62,239 nt of DNA from Streptomyces misionensis. Its GTDB lineage: Bacteria > Actinomycetota > Actinomycetes > Streptomycetales > Streptomycetaceae. The stretch's first letter is position 1. Every line of letters starts with the position of its first letter. The translations under genes were made by a program, and so were the position numbers. The notes under the pieces were generated by a model that saw only the letters and a list, made by a program, of their open reading frames with translations, did no database searches and was not told where the DNA came from. The stretch covers positions 1-62,239 of the forward strand of contig NZ_FNTD01000005.1 in NCBI RefSeq assembly GCF_900104815.1. Direction: 5' to 3'. This document shows, one piece after another, positions 45,486-56,073 of this stretch.

Positions 45486-46597
45486 AGGCCGATCCCGACC
45501 AGCGGCGAGTTCTTTACGCGGTCCACGTCGTCCATGTAGCGGGCCAGGACGCGGGAGCCGTCGACCCACCCGCCCGCGCGGGCGATCTCCAGCGGGTCAT
45601 GCCCGGCGGCCCGGGCGGCGGTGGCGAAGCCACGGCGCAGGGAGTGCCCGGACCAGTCACCGGAGAGGCCGGCGGCCACGGCCAGGCGATCGATCACCTC
45701 AGCGGCGGCTTCCGCCGTCATCCGCCCGGCCGGGTCCCCAATGGTGCGGCCGCGCCGGGTCATCGGCGGGGCGATGCGGTCCCACCGGTCTACCCGGACG
45801 AACAGCGGGCCGTCGGTGCGCCCAGCGGCCTTCAGGGCGGCAAGGTAGGCGCGCAGGGCCCGGACGGGGCAGGTGACCGGGTCGGTGCCGTACAGGATCG
45901 GGTTCAGCGTGTGCTTGCGGGCCTTCTTGCGGTACAGCGTCACGTCGTAGCCGTGCTCCGCCTCGGTCACCGTGGCGATGTCGAGCGCGACCAGCTCGGA
46001 TACGCGGGCCGCCGTGGCGAAGCCAAGCAGGACCAGGGCGGCGTTGCGCATCCCGGCGAGTGTTGTCCGGTCGAGCCTGGCGAGCATGACGCGGATCTGA
46101 GGCGGGAGAGCCGCGGTCGCCTGCCGGGCCTGCGCGGCCTCCGCCTTCTCCTGTGCCAGCCGGTCCTTGTAGGCGTTGAGGACGGCCCGGGCGCCGCGCA
46201 TGTTCGGCTTCGGCCAGCCCTGCTCCTCGTGCCAGGACGTCACGGCGGACATGGCGCGCTCGATGGTCGACGGTCCGGCCGGGCGGTTCGTGCGGGGCCG
46301 AGGCGTGACGGTCAGATGCCGGACCCACTCCGCCATCGTCTCAGCGGACGCGGGAACGGTTGTCCGGCCCTCCTGGGCGCACCAAGCGGCGAACGCGGCG
46401 CGGTCCGTACGGTAGGCCCGGCGGGTGGAGTCGGCGACGCTCGCCTCGATGGCGGCGACGGTCTCGGGGGAGAGGCGCCGGTCTCGGTCCGTGTGGACGA
46501 CGACGGAGGCACTGGCCGTCTCGTCGTCCACCAGCTCCGCCTCCACGACGCCGGCGGCCGCAACGATGGCGAGCTGGCCGGCCGTCCCGCCGCTCAC
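45482..46597 (-). CDS. Tyrosine recombinase (site-specific integrase), 371 aa
   Basis: GTG at 46597 overlaps the stop of the 77-aa gene (GTGA). An ATG further upstream is less likely. The N-terminal SAM-like domain is about residues 45-135 (ADSTRRAYRTDRAAFAAWCA). Catalytic residues: Arg in AARVSELVALD (about 192), GHSLRRGFATAA (HxxR, about 315-318), and Tyr in LARYMDDVDRVK (about 351). All are present, so it should be active. It could integrate the plasmid or resolve multimers. No attP was identified with certainty. Confidence 0.88.
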   Translation of the reverse strand: MSGGTAGQLAIVAAAGVVEAELVDDETASASVVVHTDRDRRLSPETVAAIEASVADSTRRAYRTDRAAFAAWCAQEGRTTVPASAETMAEWVRHLTVTPRPRTNRPAGPSTIERAMSAVTSWHEEQGWPKPNMRGARAVLNAYKDRLAQEKAEAAQARQATAALPPQIRVMLARLDRTTLAGMRNAALVLLGFATAARVSELVALDIATVTEAEHGYDVTLYRKKARKHTLNPILYGTDPVTCPVRALRAYLAALKAAGRTDGPLFVRVDRWDRIAPPMTRRGRTIGDPAGRMTAEAAAEVIDRLAVAAGLSGDWSGHSLRRGFATAARAAGHDPLEIARAGGWVDGSRVLARYMDDVDRVKNSPLVGIGL

Positions 46598-46827
46598 GCG
46601 CGTACACCGACCTGCTGCATGGCGGTCTCGGCCCTTCCGCAGGGCCAGGGCTCCCCGCACCCCTGGCACGCGGGCTCGGGCCCGTCGGCCGGCGGGTGCT
46701 CTCGCAGCACCTTGGCGTTGAACTCCCAGAAGCCAGCCTGTCCGCTGGTGGACGGGTCCCGGCTCGCACTGGTCTGCGCGCTGAGTGCGCGCTGGTAGCG
46801 GTTCTGTTCGGCGGTCTCGTTCCTCAT
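46594..46827 (-). CDS. 77-aa Cys-motif protein upstream of the integrase
   Basis: ATG at 46827 with GGGAGGGG upstream, and a stop overlapping the integrase start (GTGA). The peptide has CQGCGEPWPCGR (C-x2-C-x4-C) at about residues 54-65, a likely zinc knuckle. The N-terminus (RNETAEQNRYQRALSAQTSA) is polar. Small zinc peptides before integrase genes may be co-regulators. No family recognised. Confidence 0.7.
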   Translation of the reverse strand: MRNETAEQNRYQRALSAQTSASRDPSTSGQAGFWEFNAKVLREHPPADGPEPACQGCGEPWPCGRAETAMQQVGVRA

Positions 46828-46839
46828 TGCCCCTCCCTC

Positions 46840-46881
46840 AGTTCTGGCTCTAGAGAAGGAACATTATCAAGAGCCAGAACT
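46840..46881. promoter_or_regulatory. 12-bp inverted repeat between divergent operons (copy 2)
   Basis: AGTTCTGGCTCT (46840-46851) and AGAGCCAGAACT (46870-46881), spacer 18 bp. It lies just upstream of the leftward 77-aa/integrase operon and 28 bp before the rightward leader peptide, so it can regulate both. Confidence 0.65.
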
Positions 46882-46908
46882 CGCCGGACGGGCCGCCGCT
46901 GCGACCAC

Positions 46909-47013
46909 ATGAACCGGTCCCAAAGTTTTCTGCGCATCACGCGCGATGTTTTTTCCATCCCCCGCTACGTCGTGCCGAAGGACACGCGATACGACAGGGG
47001 GTGGGGCTCATGA
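46909..47013 (+). CDS. 34-aa leader peptide of the sigma-like gene
   Basis: ATG at 46909 opens MNRSQSFLRITRDVF...RGWGS and ends in TGA overlapping the sigma-like ATG at 47010 (ATGA). In copy 1 a missing T breaks it. The coupling argues for a real leader. Function unknown. Confidence 0.5.
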   Translation: MNRSQSFLRITRDVFSIPRYVVPKDTRYDRGWGS

Positions 47014-47945
47014 CACCACAGCGAATGATCGAACAGCTCAAGAGGGCTGATTCCATGCGAATCGGCATGATTCCGGACGAGGACCCGAGGGCCCGGGCGG
47101 AGCGGCAGCGCGCCGAGGACGCCGCGCTCGTCGAGCGGTTGCGCCGGGCCGAGTTCCGCAGCTCGGAGATGCAGCTGACACAAGAGCAGCTGTGGGCATA
47201 CGCCACAGTCACGTTGAACTCCTGGTGCTCTAACCGAAAGATCGTGGAGCGCGTCCGGGCATCGGCACCTGCCCACGCGGAGTTCGACATCGACTCCCGT
47301 CACGGGGACGTCCTGCGCACCGACCCGCAGGAGCGCATCGACCTCGTGCTCACCGCGGTCAGCGGCGCCTGGCCTGCCTTCGTCAAGCACGCGCTGCGCG
47401 AAGGCGGATGGAATCCGCAGTGGGAGCCGGAGAGCCCTGAGCCCACCGGAGGCCGGCGCCCCTCGGCCGCCAGCCTGCGCACCTACTTCACCCGCGGGGT
47501 CCTGCAGTCCTTCCCGCGTCACTACCGGAAGTGGTGCCGTCAGCACGACCGCCGGCTCGCGGAACTGGGCGTGATGGACGACTGGACCGTGGACCTGTCG
47601 CCCTGGTGGACCGGCAACTCCCCATTCGAGGACGAGTCCGTGCTCGTGAACGCCTGGCTGAACGACTTTTTGGCGTCCCTGCCGGAGCACAAGCGCCACA
47701 TGCTCCGCATGGTCTACGAGGGGTACAGCTACGCCGAGATCGGCGAGACGCTCGGCATCACCGCCAAGATGGTCACCGACCGGATCTATCGGATCCACCG
47801 GCACCTGCGGGAACGCAGGCAACTCCTCCGCAAGGAGTACCGCGACCTCACGGGCCATCACCCGGAGCCCGGCGCGGACGATCGTATGGCCGCAGCCCTT
47901 CAGCGGCGCGCCCAGCAGGCACGGCAAGCGGGTGTGCGGCGATGA
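47010..47945 (+). CDS. Sigma-70 region 4-like DNA-binding protein, 311 aa
   Basis: ATG at 47010 is coupled to the leader (ATGA), with CAGGGGGTGGGG upstream. Residues 1-230 are unlike a standard sigma region 2. They include ELTQEQ-type helices, HALREGGWNPQWEPE, and a stretch SLRTYFTRGVLQSFPRHYRK that might replace it. The C-terminal 80 residues are a clear region 4 helix-turn-helix (FLASLPEHKRHMLRMVYEGY, AEIGETLGITAKMVTDRIYR). It may be an ECF-like sigma factor or a LuxR/sigma-4-type transcription activator. Its stop overlaps the 59-aa membrane protein start. Confidence 0.75.
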   Translation: MTPQRMIEQLKRADSMRIGMIPDEDPRARAERQRAEDAALVERLRRAEFRSSEMQLTQEQLWAYATVTLNSWCSNRKIVERVRASAPAHAEFDIDSRHGDVLRTDPQERIDLVLTAVSGAWPAFVKHALREGGWNPQWEPESPEPTGGRRPSAASLRTYFTRGVLQSFPRHYRKWCRQHDRRLAELGVMDDWTVDLSPWWTGNSPFEDESVLVNAWLNDFLASLPEHKRHMLRMVYEGYSYAEIGETLGITAKMVTDRIYRIHRHLRERRQLLRKEYRDLTGHHPEPGADDRMAAALQRRAQQARQAGVRR

Positions 47946-48121
47946 CCAAGACCACTGTGCTGGCAGCACTGTACGACTTCGTCCTTCACGACGTGGTCGG
48001 CAATGTCATCGCCGGGCTGGTGCTGCTGGCCGGCACCACCGGATGGCAGCGCATCCGCACCCGGCAGCAAGCGTGCCGGACACCTCCCAGCGCGATCGAA
48101 TCGGACGAGCCACCCAGCTGA
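47942..48121 (+). CDS. Small membrane protein, 59 aa (copy 2)
   Basis: Identical to 1234-1413, with the same ATGA overlap. Part of the circular overlap, not a second gene. Confidence 0.55.
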   Translation: MTKTTVLAALYDFVLHDVVGNVIAGLVLLAGTTGWQRIRTRQQACRTPPSAIESDEPPS

Positions 48122-48150
48122 CCCTTCGCCGGATCCAGAGAGTCACCGCC

Positions 48151-48215
48151 GATCGCGTCGGATAACCCTCCGCAGGTATCCGACGCGATCACCTCCGTCC
48201 GCGGATCGCGGACGG
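48151..48215. terminator. Two adjacent hairpins (copy 2)
   Basis: Duplicate of 1443-1507. Confidence 0.5.
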
Positions 48216-48332
48216 GCGCGGTGAAGATGGCCGGAAATGGCTGCACGAAGACGGTTGGCGCACATGTATAAGGGAGACAGGTTCAGTGATGCATAAATCG
48301 TGCAGCACCCGAAGGGAAACGAGGAATCAGTC

Positions 48333-49724
48333 TTGAGTCACGTCGTTCCGCTCGCCAACGGCCTGCGCACCGATCACCCGGTGCCGGGCCTGCCCTTCGT
48401 CGACGACTCCCACCTCCCGCTCGACGAGGGCCCCGACGCCATCGAGGCCGTGGGCCGCAACAGGGGCCCGGGCATGTGGGGCCGCTTCGACAAGAACCGC
48501 GCCGACGGCGGCTGGCGCGCGTTCACCACCGACCCGCTCGACCACACGCTCGGCTGGGCGGTACGCCACCACCCCGAGCACGGCCGGACCGTGCTGCTGC
48601 TGCGCGACGGCGACACCTCCGCCCTGCACATGGACTGGGACGGCGAGCAGCTGCTGTTCCGCGCCGGCGGCTACTGGTGGAACGGCGAGACGTGGTACCG
48701 GCCCGGGCAGGTCTGGAACCCGGTCGAGGAGGACTACGAGCGGCGCAAGGCCCGCATGGCCGTCACCGTCACCGCCGCCGACATGCTCGACGGCCGCGCC
48801 GACCCGGCCAAGGCCTACGTCGGCAAGGTAGCCACCTTCGACCCGGACGCCGCGCGGCCGGACAACTGGCCCGACCACCTGGCGCTGTGGGCCGCCCGCC
48901 ACCAGGAGCAGGACGGCGCCCTGCCGCTGGATCGGTGCGTCGTCGACGTCTCCAGCCCCGAACTGACCGGCGCGCAGCTGATCGGCGCCCCGGAGCTGGC
49001 GGAACTCGGCGGCATCACCGCCTCGACGCTGCGCGCCTACATCTCGCGCGGCAACTCCGAGGTGCCGCTGCCGCAGGCCGTCGTCGGCGGCCGCGACCAG
49101 TGGGCCCGGGCCGTGGCGGAAGACTGGGTGGAGTCCCGCCAGCGCTCCTATCAGGGAGTCAAGTCCGCCATGTCCGCCGGCGACCCCGACAGCCTCTCCC
49201 CCGGCGCGGTCGAGGTCCGCGACCGGTTCGCCGTCGACTTCCACCACACGCTGTTCGACCGGCCCGACGTGCGCAAGCGGTGGGTGCTGCGCCAGCGCAA
49301 CAAGGAGTCCGTCGCTGAGGTCGCGGACGCGCTGGCCTGGTCGGTGGCGGCCAGTCTCGACGAGATCGTCCCCACCGACCATCTGGGACGGACCGTGCGG
49401 GCCGCGGTGCTGCACGACTTCGCCGAGTCCCTCGACATGGTCGGCGATGACGCGGACGAGGAGGGTGACGGGCCGGCGCATTGGTGGCACCTCAACCTGA
49501 CGCCGTCGGTGGCCAAGACGCTGGACTGGTACATCCGGTGCTTCCCCGCCGAGGCGTACGCCACCATCGGGGAGATCCAGTGGCAGGCACACAAGACGTG
49601 GAAGGCGCCGGCGGCGGACACCCTGAGCGCGCTGCGGTCGGCGCTCTCGCTCGACGGCGAGCTGACCGAGCAGCAGCGTGAGACGTACTTCGCGCTGCTC
49701 GAACCGCACGAGGACACCAACTGA
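48333..49724 (+). CDS. HTH protein of unknown function, 463 aa (copy 2)
   Basis: Identical to 1625-3016, including the TTGA leader overlap (leader 48289-48336). Redundant copy from the circular overlap. Confidence 0.65.
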   Translation: MSHVVPLANGLRTDHPVPGLPFVDDSHLPLDEGPDAIEAVGRNRGPGMWGRFDKNRADGGWRAFTTDPLDHTLGWAVRHHPEHGRTVLLLRDGDTSALHMDWDGEQLLFRAGGYWWNGETWYRPGQVWNPVEEDYERRKARMAVTVTAADMLDGRADPAKAYVGKVATFDPDAARPDNWPDHLALWAARHQEQDGALPLDRCVVDVSSPELTGAQLIGAPELAELGGITASTLRAYISRGNSEVPLPQAVVGGRDQWARAVAEDWVESRQRSYQGVKSAMSAGDPDSLSPGAVEVRDRFAVDFHHTLFDRPDVRKRWVLRQRNKESVAEVADALAWSVAASLDEIVPTDHLGRTVRAAVLHDFAESLDMVGDDADEEGDGPAHWWHLNLTPSVAKTLDWYIRCFPAEAYATIGEIQWQAHKTWKAPAADTLSALRSALSLDGELTEQQRETYFALLEPHEDTN

Positions 49725-49741
49725 CCGTCCTCACCCGCCCT

Positions 49742-49785
49742 GACGGGGGCCGGAGCCAATGCCAGTGGCTCCGGCCCCCCGTCGC
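49742..49785 (+). terminator. GC-rich hairpin terminator (copy 2)
   Basis: Duplicate of 3034-3077. Confidence 0.75.
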
Positions 49786-50205
49786 GTGCAACGAACCGAT
49801 GCCGGGTGGCAACGGGCGTGAGCCGCGCGTTATCCACCTGGCCGGTCAGCGGCGCTGCGCACACCGGTGAGCACGGGCAGCGTGTCGTCGCGACCGGCGA
49901 CGGTGGCCATCTGGGAGCGGGATCGGAGGCAGAGATGCGGCGCCGCGCGAGCCGAGTCAGCGCTGTCGAGGTCGGCGCAGGTAAACGCGTGTCTAGGAGC
50001 CCAGGTTATAGACCGAGGCGCTATTTCCCGTACGATCAATCTGCGCGGATGACACATAAAACTTGTTGCAGAGGGCCCCTTCTCCGGGCTGCATCCCAGG
50101 TCAAGGGCCCTCTGTCCGCGTCACAGCCAGCGAGCCCGGTCGTGTGAGATTCGGCCGGGCTTGCTGCTGTCCCCGACGCTACGACCAACACTCACCGCTC
50201 CTTGA

Positions 50206-50463
50206 TCAGGAGAAGTGCTGCACCACGAGGTTGGCGAGTCCCGCGAGTACGGGTGACCAGTCGACCAGGAGTTGCACTACGAGCTTGCGTCGTTCGCGAC
50301 GCCGCTCGGCGGCCTCCTGCTCCTCCTGATCGCCTCCGCTATCGACAGGTGTCTTGCCATCCACATGTTCCTCCGTGGCGCCGAAGTAGCCCGGCAGGGC
50401 TGCCGGGCCTTCACCGGCTGGTGAAGTACGTGGCAGACGCCGCGAAGGAACGCCCTCCAGCAT
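50206..50463 (-). CDS. 85-aa small protein (copy 2)
   Basis: Identical to 3498-3755. Confidence 0.5.
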   Translation of the reverse strand: MLEGVPSRRLPRTSPAGEGPAALPGYFGATEEHVDGKTPVDSGGDQEEQEAAERRRERRKLVVQLLVDWSPVLAGLANLVVQHFS

Positions 50464-50588
50464 AGAGGTGAGGGGTAACAGCTCAGACCCGGGTGACCAC
50501 AACTTATGTGCTTGTTAAAGCTACTGATCGCTAGTCAAACCCGGTGTCTACCTGCGGGAATGAAAATTTCTAGGCGTCTCGAAAACAG

Positions 50589-51281
50589 ATGAACAAGGTC
50601 GTGTTCCTGGCCATGGTTGATCCCGGCGGGATCAACCATGGCCAGGAGCCTGCGCATAGATCGACGCCGGGCGGGTGCAGTGGGGTCGGTGCGCGGGGCC
50701 ACACCGTGCGGGAGCTGGCGGAAAACCCGTTGGTGCGCCTGTTCGTGAAGGAGGTCGTACGGGGGATCGCCCGGCGTGTGCGACGCGGCCGCGAGTCGGC
50801 GGCCGCGCACAGTGAGGCGGGGCCGGTCTTCGCGGCCCTGGACGCCGACGGAACGGAGATAGCGGTGACGACGGTCGCGGACGGCAGGACGGGCGAGCAG
50901 CTCGCCGAGGAGCTGCTGCAGGGCGTGGGCAACGAGGGGATGCGGGCGGCGACCCGGTTGCTCGGCGCGTACCGGGACGGGTACTGGCTGCGGCGCCTGC
51001 TGGAGAACGAGGCGGAGTGGTCGGCGGCCGCCGACAAGCCGGTCATCGACCGCAGCGGCACGCACCCCTCGGTGGATTGGGACTCGATCGGGCTGCTGAT
51101 GCTCGACCGGCCCTGGGTCTTGAGGTCGTCGCACAGTGAGATGGCCATGCTGGAGGTCGCCGCCTCGCTGGTGAGGCGCTGCGCGGTGCAGCTCGGCTCG
51201 GTCGTCCAAGCCGTCGACGACGACGAGTTCCGGCTGATCCTGCGGGCTCTGCGGGAGGCCGCGTACGGCGACGTGCGCTGA
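50589..51281 (+). CDS. Hypothetical protein, up to 230 aa (copy 2)
   Basis: Identical to 3881-4573; alternative GTG start at 50706. The 41-bp palindrome is at 50606-50646. Confidence 0.5.
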   Translation: MNKVVFLAMVDPGGINHGQEPAHRSTPGGCSGVGARGHTVRELAENPLVRLFVKEVVRGIARRVRRGRESAAAHSEAGPVFAALDADGTEIAVTTVADGRTGEQLAEELLQGVGNEGMRAATRLLGAYRDGYWLRRLLENEAEWSAAADKPVIDRSGTHPSVDWDSIGLLMLDRPWVLRSSHSEMAMLEVAASLVRRCAVQLGSVVQAVDDDEFRLILRALREAAYGDVR

Positions 51282-51392
51282 GACGCGGCGTGCCCCGCGG
51301 TGGGCCGTGGCACCCCTCCACGGACCACCGCGGAGAAGGGACACCGGGTCCGTTCTCCGCCACCACGGTCTAGTGGAGGGCGCGGCGGCGGA

Positions 51393-51854
51393 TCACAACC
51401 GGTCGAGGCCGAGCATCCGGCTCACCGCCTGTTCGACGGTGATGCCGCTTCGCGGCCGACGAGGCGGGGCTACAGATGGCACAGGCGGCAGTTCGACCGT
51501 GATGACTTCGACACGCTGTCCCGGGGCGGCCTGGGCGGCGATGCGGTTGCGCTCCTTCTCGGAGGCGGCGAAGAGAACGAGCGGGACGAGGCGGTTGCGC
51601 AGTGCCGGAATCCGGCTGGCTACGGGGCAGATGACCGCGTACGGCTTGCCGTTCACATACACGGGCACGCCCATCGCGTACTCGGGGGTGCCGCTCTCGG
51701 CGACCTTGGGGTAGGAGCCGGCCTCGTGGAAGACGAACTCCACCACCGGCTTCACCAGCGCCTTCTGCCACTGGAGCAGGGCCTCGATCGCGGCGAGATG
51801 CTCCTGTTCGGCCGCCTGCTTCGCCTCCCGCTGACGCTGCTGGACTGCGAGCAT
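51393..51854 (-). CDS. Coiled-coil protein, 153 aa (copy 2)
   Basis: Identical to 4685-5146, with the same missing 5' end. Confidence 0.5.
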   Translation of the reverse strand: MLAVQQRQREAKQAAEQEHLAAIEALLQWQKALVKPVVEFVFHEAGSYPKVAESGTPEYAMGVPVYVNGKPYAVICPVASRIPALRNRLVPLVLFAASEKERNRIAAQAAPGQRVEVITVELPPVPSVAPPRRPRSGITVEQAVSRMLGLDRL

Positions 51855-51928
51855 GCGCTCGATGATCTGGTCCCGCCGGGCTTGCGCCTGGACCTGCTCC
51901 TGTTCCAGCTTGAAGTACGCGCGGGTGA

Positions 51929-52426
51929 CCCACCTCCACCGGCAACAAGGCCCCGGAGTCCGTCGCCGAGCACAGCTTCCGGGTCGGGGTGATCGGCTCG
52001 GTGCTCGCCATGATAGAAGGCGTCAACGCCTCGCGGGTGGCGCTGATGTGCCTCTTCCACGACTCCCAGGAGACCCGGGTCGGGGACATCCCGCACATCG
52101 GCCGCAAGTACCTGCGGGCGGCGCCGAACGGCGAGGTGACCGCCGACCAGGTCGCCAACGCCCACCCGGCGGTCCGCGAGGGTGTGCAGGGCGCGGTCGA
52201 CGAGTACGAGGCCGGCGAGACCCCGGAGGCGGTCGTCGCCCGCGACGCGGACAAGCTGGAGTGCCTGGTGCAGGCCGTCGAGTACCGGGAGCAGGGCTAC
52301 AGCCTCACCCAGAACTGGATCGACACCAGCCTGGCGGCGCTGAAGACCCCGTCGGCGAAGGCGCTGGCCGACGCCGCGCTGTCGATGCCGTCGCTGGAGT
52401 GGCAGAAGAACTTCCTGCCGTCCTGA
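51929..52426 (+). pseudogene. HD-domain phosphohydrolase, N-terminus missing (copy 2)
   Basis: Identical to 5221-5718. GTG 51989 is the first start in frame. Confidence 0.65.
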
Positions 52427-52441
52427 CCCTCCGCGCACGTA

Positions 52442-52483
52442 GGCCCCCGGCGGACCACTCCTCCCAGAGCGCCGCCGGGGGCC
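52442..52483 (+). terminator. Hairpin terminator (copy 2)
   Basis: Duplicate of 5734-5775. Confidence 0.75.
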
Positions 52484-52531
52484 TTCTCCATGCCTGCTCA
52501 CGCCCCGTTGGAGCCGTTGGACCTAACAGGA

Positions 52532-55500
52532 CTACCGGCCGGGCAGGGAGGGCCCTCCAAGGCCCTGAGAAGGTGGCTGACGGTGATAGCCAGCCGACTC
52601 CTGAGCCCGGGCCCGGGACTGTTCGGCGGCCGCGCGCTTCTGCGCGACGATGTGCGACCGGCGGGCCTTGGTCTCGATGTCGTGCAGCTCGGGGTACTTC
52701 GTGGCGATGGTCTTGCGCAGGGCCTGCTCGGCCTGGCCGGCCGCCACGGTCTTCCGGCTCTTGGCGGCCGCGTCGGTGTACTGGGTGACCTCGCCCTGCA
52801 GCCGGGTCAGTGTCTGGGCATCGCGCCGGTCGAGGCTGATCTCGATGTCCGGGAGCTGCTCACGCATCTTCGTCAGCCGTTCGGTGACGGTGGCGACGTC
52901 GTCCGGCGCGGGCTTCTGCGCGTCGACGTCGCGGAACTGCCCGGCGAACTTGCTGGTGCGGATCATCTCCCACGCCGCCACCCGGGCCGCGTTGGCCGCG
53001 CTGCGCGCCTCGCTCGCCTCCGTGTGCCAGGCCGCCCGCTCGGCGGTGACATCGGCAATGTCCGCTGCGATCTGCTTCTTGGTGACACCGGCCCGCAGCC
53101 GCTCCAGGGGCCCCAAATTCTTCTTCGGCTCCAGGTAGTCGCGCAGGTACCGGTCCCGTTCCTCCGCTTCCTTGCGCGCGTTGGCCGCCCGGGCGAGTTG
53201 CTGGGCTGCCTCCTGGGCCTTCGCCTCCGCCTGGTCCAGCAGGGTCGCCGCCGCAGCGACGAACGCCTGCCCGCGGGTCTGCCCGGCCTCCCTCTCCTGG
53301 GCAAGGCGTTCCTCGAGGACGCGCGCCTTCTCCGCCGTCTGCGCGGCACCGCGCTCGGCGATCCCGGCCCGCTCGTAGGCCAGCTTGATAACCCGGGCCA
53401 GTTCGGCATCCGACCGCTTGCCGTACGGCCGGGTCTTCCAGGACTGCACGGACGCCATCTCCCGCCGCCGCTGGATCTCCGCCAGACGCTTCTCGTTGGC
53501 GGCCCGCTCCCGGGCGTCGTCCTCGGTGGCGGGCTGTACCTGCACGGCGACGTCGTCGGCGGCCGCGGTGTCCGCCTGGGCCTCGGCGGCGACCCGCTGT
53601 GCCTCCTCCTGTGCCTGGCGTGCGCGACCGGGGGAGACGGCTGTCGCCGCATGGGCCCGTCGTAGGGCGGCCTCACTCTCCCCGCGGGCCCGCTCGTGCT
53701 CGCGCACGCTCGCCTGCTCCGGCAGGCGTACGGCCGGGGTCGGCGGTTCGCGCAGCAGGTCCGAGACCATGGAGTCGCCTCGGTCCTGTCCCAGGAAGCG
53801 TGCGAACGCGGTGACGGCGCGCTGCAGCCGCTCGGTCTCGGTGCGGGCCGCGCCGAGGCGGGCCTGCGTCTCGTCGTCCTCGACGACCTGCAGGGGCAGC
53901 CACAGGTGGTTCTCGGCGCGGCCGCGGGTGATGCCGGGTAGACGGCGAAGGCGTTCGCGCCGTGCCCGTACAGCAGGCTCACCTCGCTGGTGAGGCCCTG
54001 GCTCGCGGCGACGGTCATCGCGTAGCCGAGGGAGAGGGCGCCGGAGCTGATGGCCTGTGGGTCGAACCAGGCCGACACCGTGTCGTTCGTCTTCTTGTCG
54101 CGCCAGGTGATCTCGACGCGGTGGTCTTCGTCGATCGCCGTGACCACGGCGCGGTAGCCGTTGAGGACGTCGGGGCCCTCGCCGCGGCGGCTGCGGTAAT
54201 CGTTCTGGCGCACGCGCACCAGGTCGCCCACCGCGAAGTTGATGTCCGCGCCGCCGGACAGGGCGTAGCGGTGTTCCGCGCCGAGTTCGCCGCGCTGCCG
54301 ACGGATCTGCTGTGCGCCCAGGTTCAGCAGGTCCACGTCCGTGTTCTTGGCGGCCAGTACGGTCAGCGAGTCGATCAGGTCGTGCGGGTCGGTCCAGCGG
54401 CCGCGTACCTCATCCCAGGTGGTGAGGATCTGCCCGTGCGCCTCGATGGCGCTCTCGGTGGCGTGGACGCGGCCGGTGTCGGCCAGGATGCGCAGGGCCT
54501 GCTCGTGGTCGCCGGTGCGCCACACCTCCAGGGCGGCGCGCTCGGCGTCGTTGCGCTGGCGCCGGTTCTCGATGAGCGTGAGGCCGCCGACGAGTCGGTG
54601 GACCTCCTTGAACCAGCCGCCCGGGCCGATCGCCTGGAGCTGCTTGGGGTCGCCGATCGCCACCAGTTTGGTGCCGGTGCGCTGCGCCTCCTTCATCAGG
54701 GCGGCGGCCTGCCGGTCGTTGGACATGGTGGCCTCGTCGACGACCAGGACGTCGATGCCGGTGAGTCCGTTACCGTCGCGGATCTGCGTCAGCCAGGAGG
54801 CGATCGAGCGGGCCGGGATGCCGGAGGCGTCGTCCAGGCTCTTGGCCGCGACCGCGCTCACGGTGGCGCCGGCGTAGGTGTGGCCGGTGGCGTCCCACGC
54901 GATCCGGCACGCCTCCATGAGCGTGCTCTTGCCGGTGCCGGCCGCGCCGATGTGCGCGTCGATGCCGTGCCCGGCGGTCAGCGTCCGCTCGATCGCCGCG
55001 CGCTGTTCGCCGGACAGGGCGAAGCCGTTGGCGACCTCGAAGACGGACATGGCGGCCGCGGCCTGCTCGGTGGTCAGCTGCACCGCGCCCTCGTCGAACC
55101 GGACCAGGGCCTGGCTGGTGACGAGCTCCTCGGCGTCGAGGATGTCGCGGGTGGTGTAGCGGTCCATCGACGACATGACGGTGGAACCGACGTGCGGGAG
55201 GCGCACCGCGTATCCCTCGACGGCGAGGACCTGGTCCGCGAGTTCGTCCAGCAGGCCCGGCTCGGCGCCGATGCCGAACTCCATCGCCGTCGCCACGGCG
55301 GCGAGCAGCTGCGCGCGGGAGAACGACTTCTCCGACGCCGTCAGCCCGGTCTCGGGGTCGAAGACGATCCGCGCGAGGTCGTCCGGGCCGGGCCGCTGCG
55401 GACCGCCGCCGGGACCGTCGATGCCCGCACCGCCGCCGTCGGGCGGCCCGGGCGCGGCGGCCGCCACCATCGCGTCGACGTCGCCGACGACCGCCTCGGC

Positions 55501-56073
55501 GCGGGTGCGCCAGCTGGAGCGCATCCCGGACGCGTCGGCGTCGACTTTCGCGCGGCGGGTCTCGTCGGCGATGCGCTGCCGGTCCTCTCGCGAGGCATCC
55601 GCGCCCACGCGCTCGTCGAGCGCGATGTGCCGGCGGGAGAACGCGTCGCGCAGCTCCTCGGGGACATGGCGGATCTCCCACGCGCGGGTCTCCGGGTTGT
55701 ACTCGCGGCGGATACCGAACGTCGCGTACGTCAGCTCCCGCACCCGGGCCTTGAAGTACGCGTCGAGGGCCTTGGCGTGTCGGTGGAAGTCCTGTCCGCT
55801 GTTGGCGATGGCTCGCCACTCGCCGTCCTCGCACAGCGCCATGTTGGCGATCGTGACGTGGACGTGCAGGTGCGGGTCTCCCGGTTCGCCCGGTGTCACC
55901 GGACGGGCGGCGAGGTGCTCCACCGACCAGCCGAGCAGACCGCCGGTCGCGATGCGCACCTTCTCTCCGTCCTCGCCGGTGACGGCGTAGCCGATCCACT
56001 CCTCGGCCTGGCGGACCGTGTCGTTCTTCGCCTGCTGCACCAGCTCCCGGAACTCACGCTCGCCGAGGTCGCC
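52532..56073 (-). pseudogene. traA: Relaxase copy 2: frameshifted and cut by the fold-back
   Basis: Matches 5824-9367, the C-terminal five-sixths of the relaxase. A C is missing near 53935 (atgccggg against atgcccggg in copy 1 and the equivalent run in copy 3), which splits the frame. The N-terminal 220 residues are absent because the contig turns back at 56074. Both defects look technical. Confidence 0.85.

Larger units (their letters stand above)
46707..56073. repeat. Direct terminal repeat, copy 2
   Basis: Same order and sequence as 1-9367, offset 46,708 for most of its length (46,707 after a missing C near 53935). It ends inside the relaxase gene, where the fold-back begins. Confidence 0.93.
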
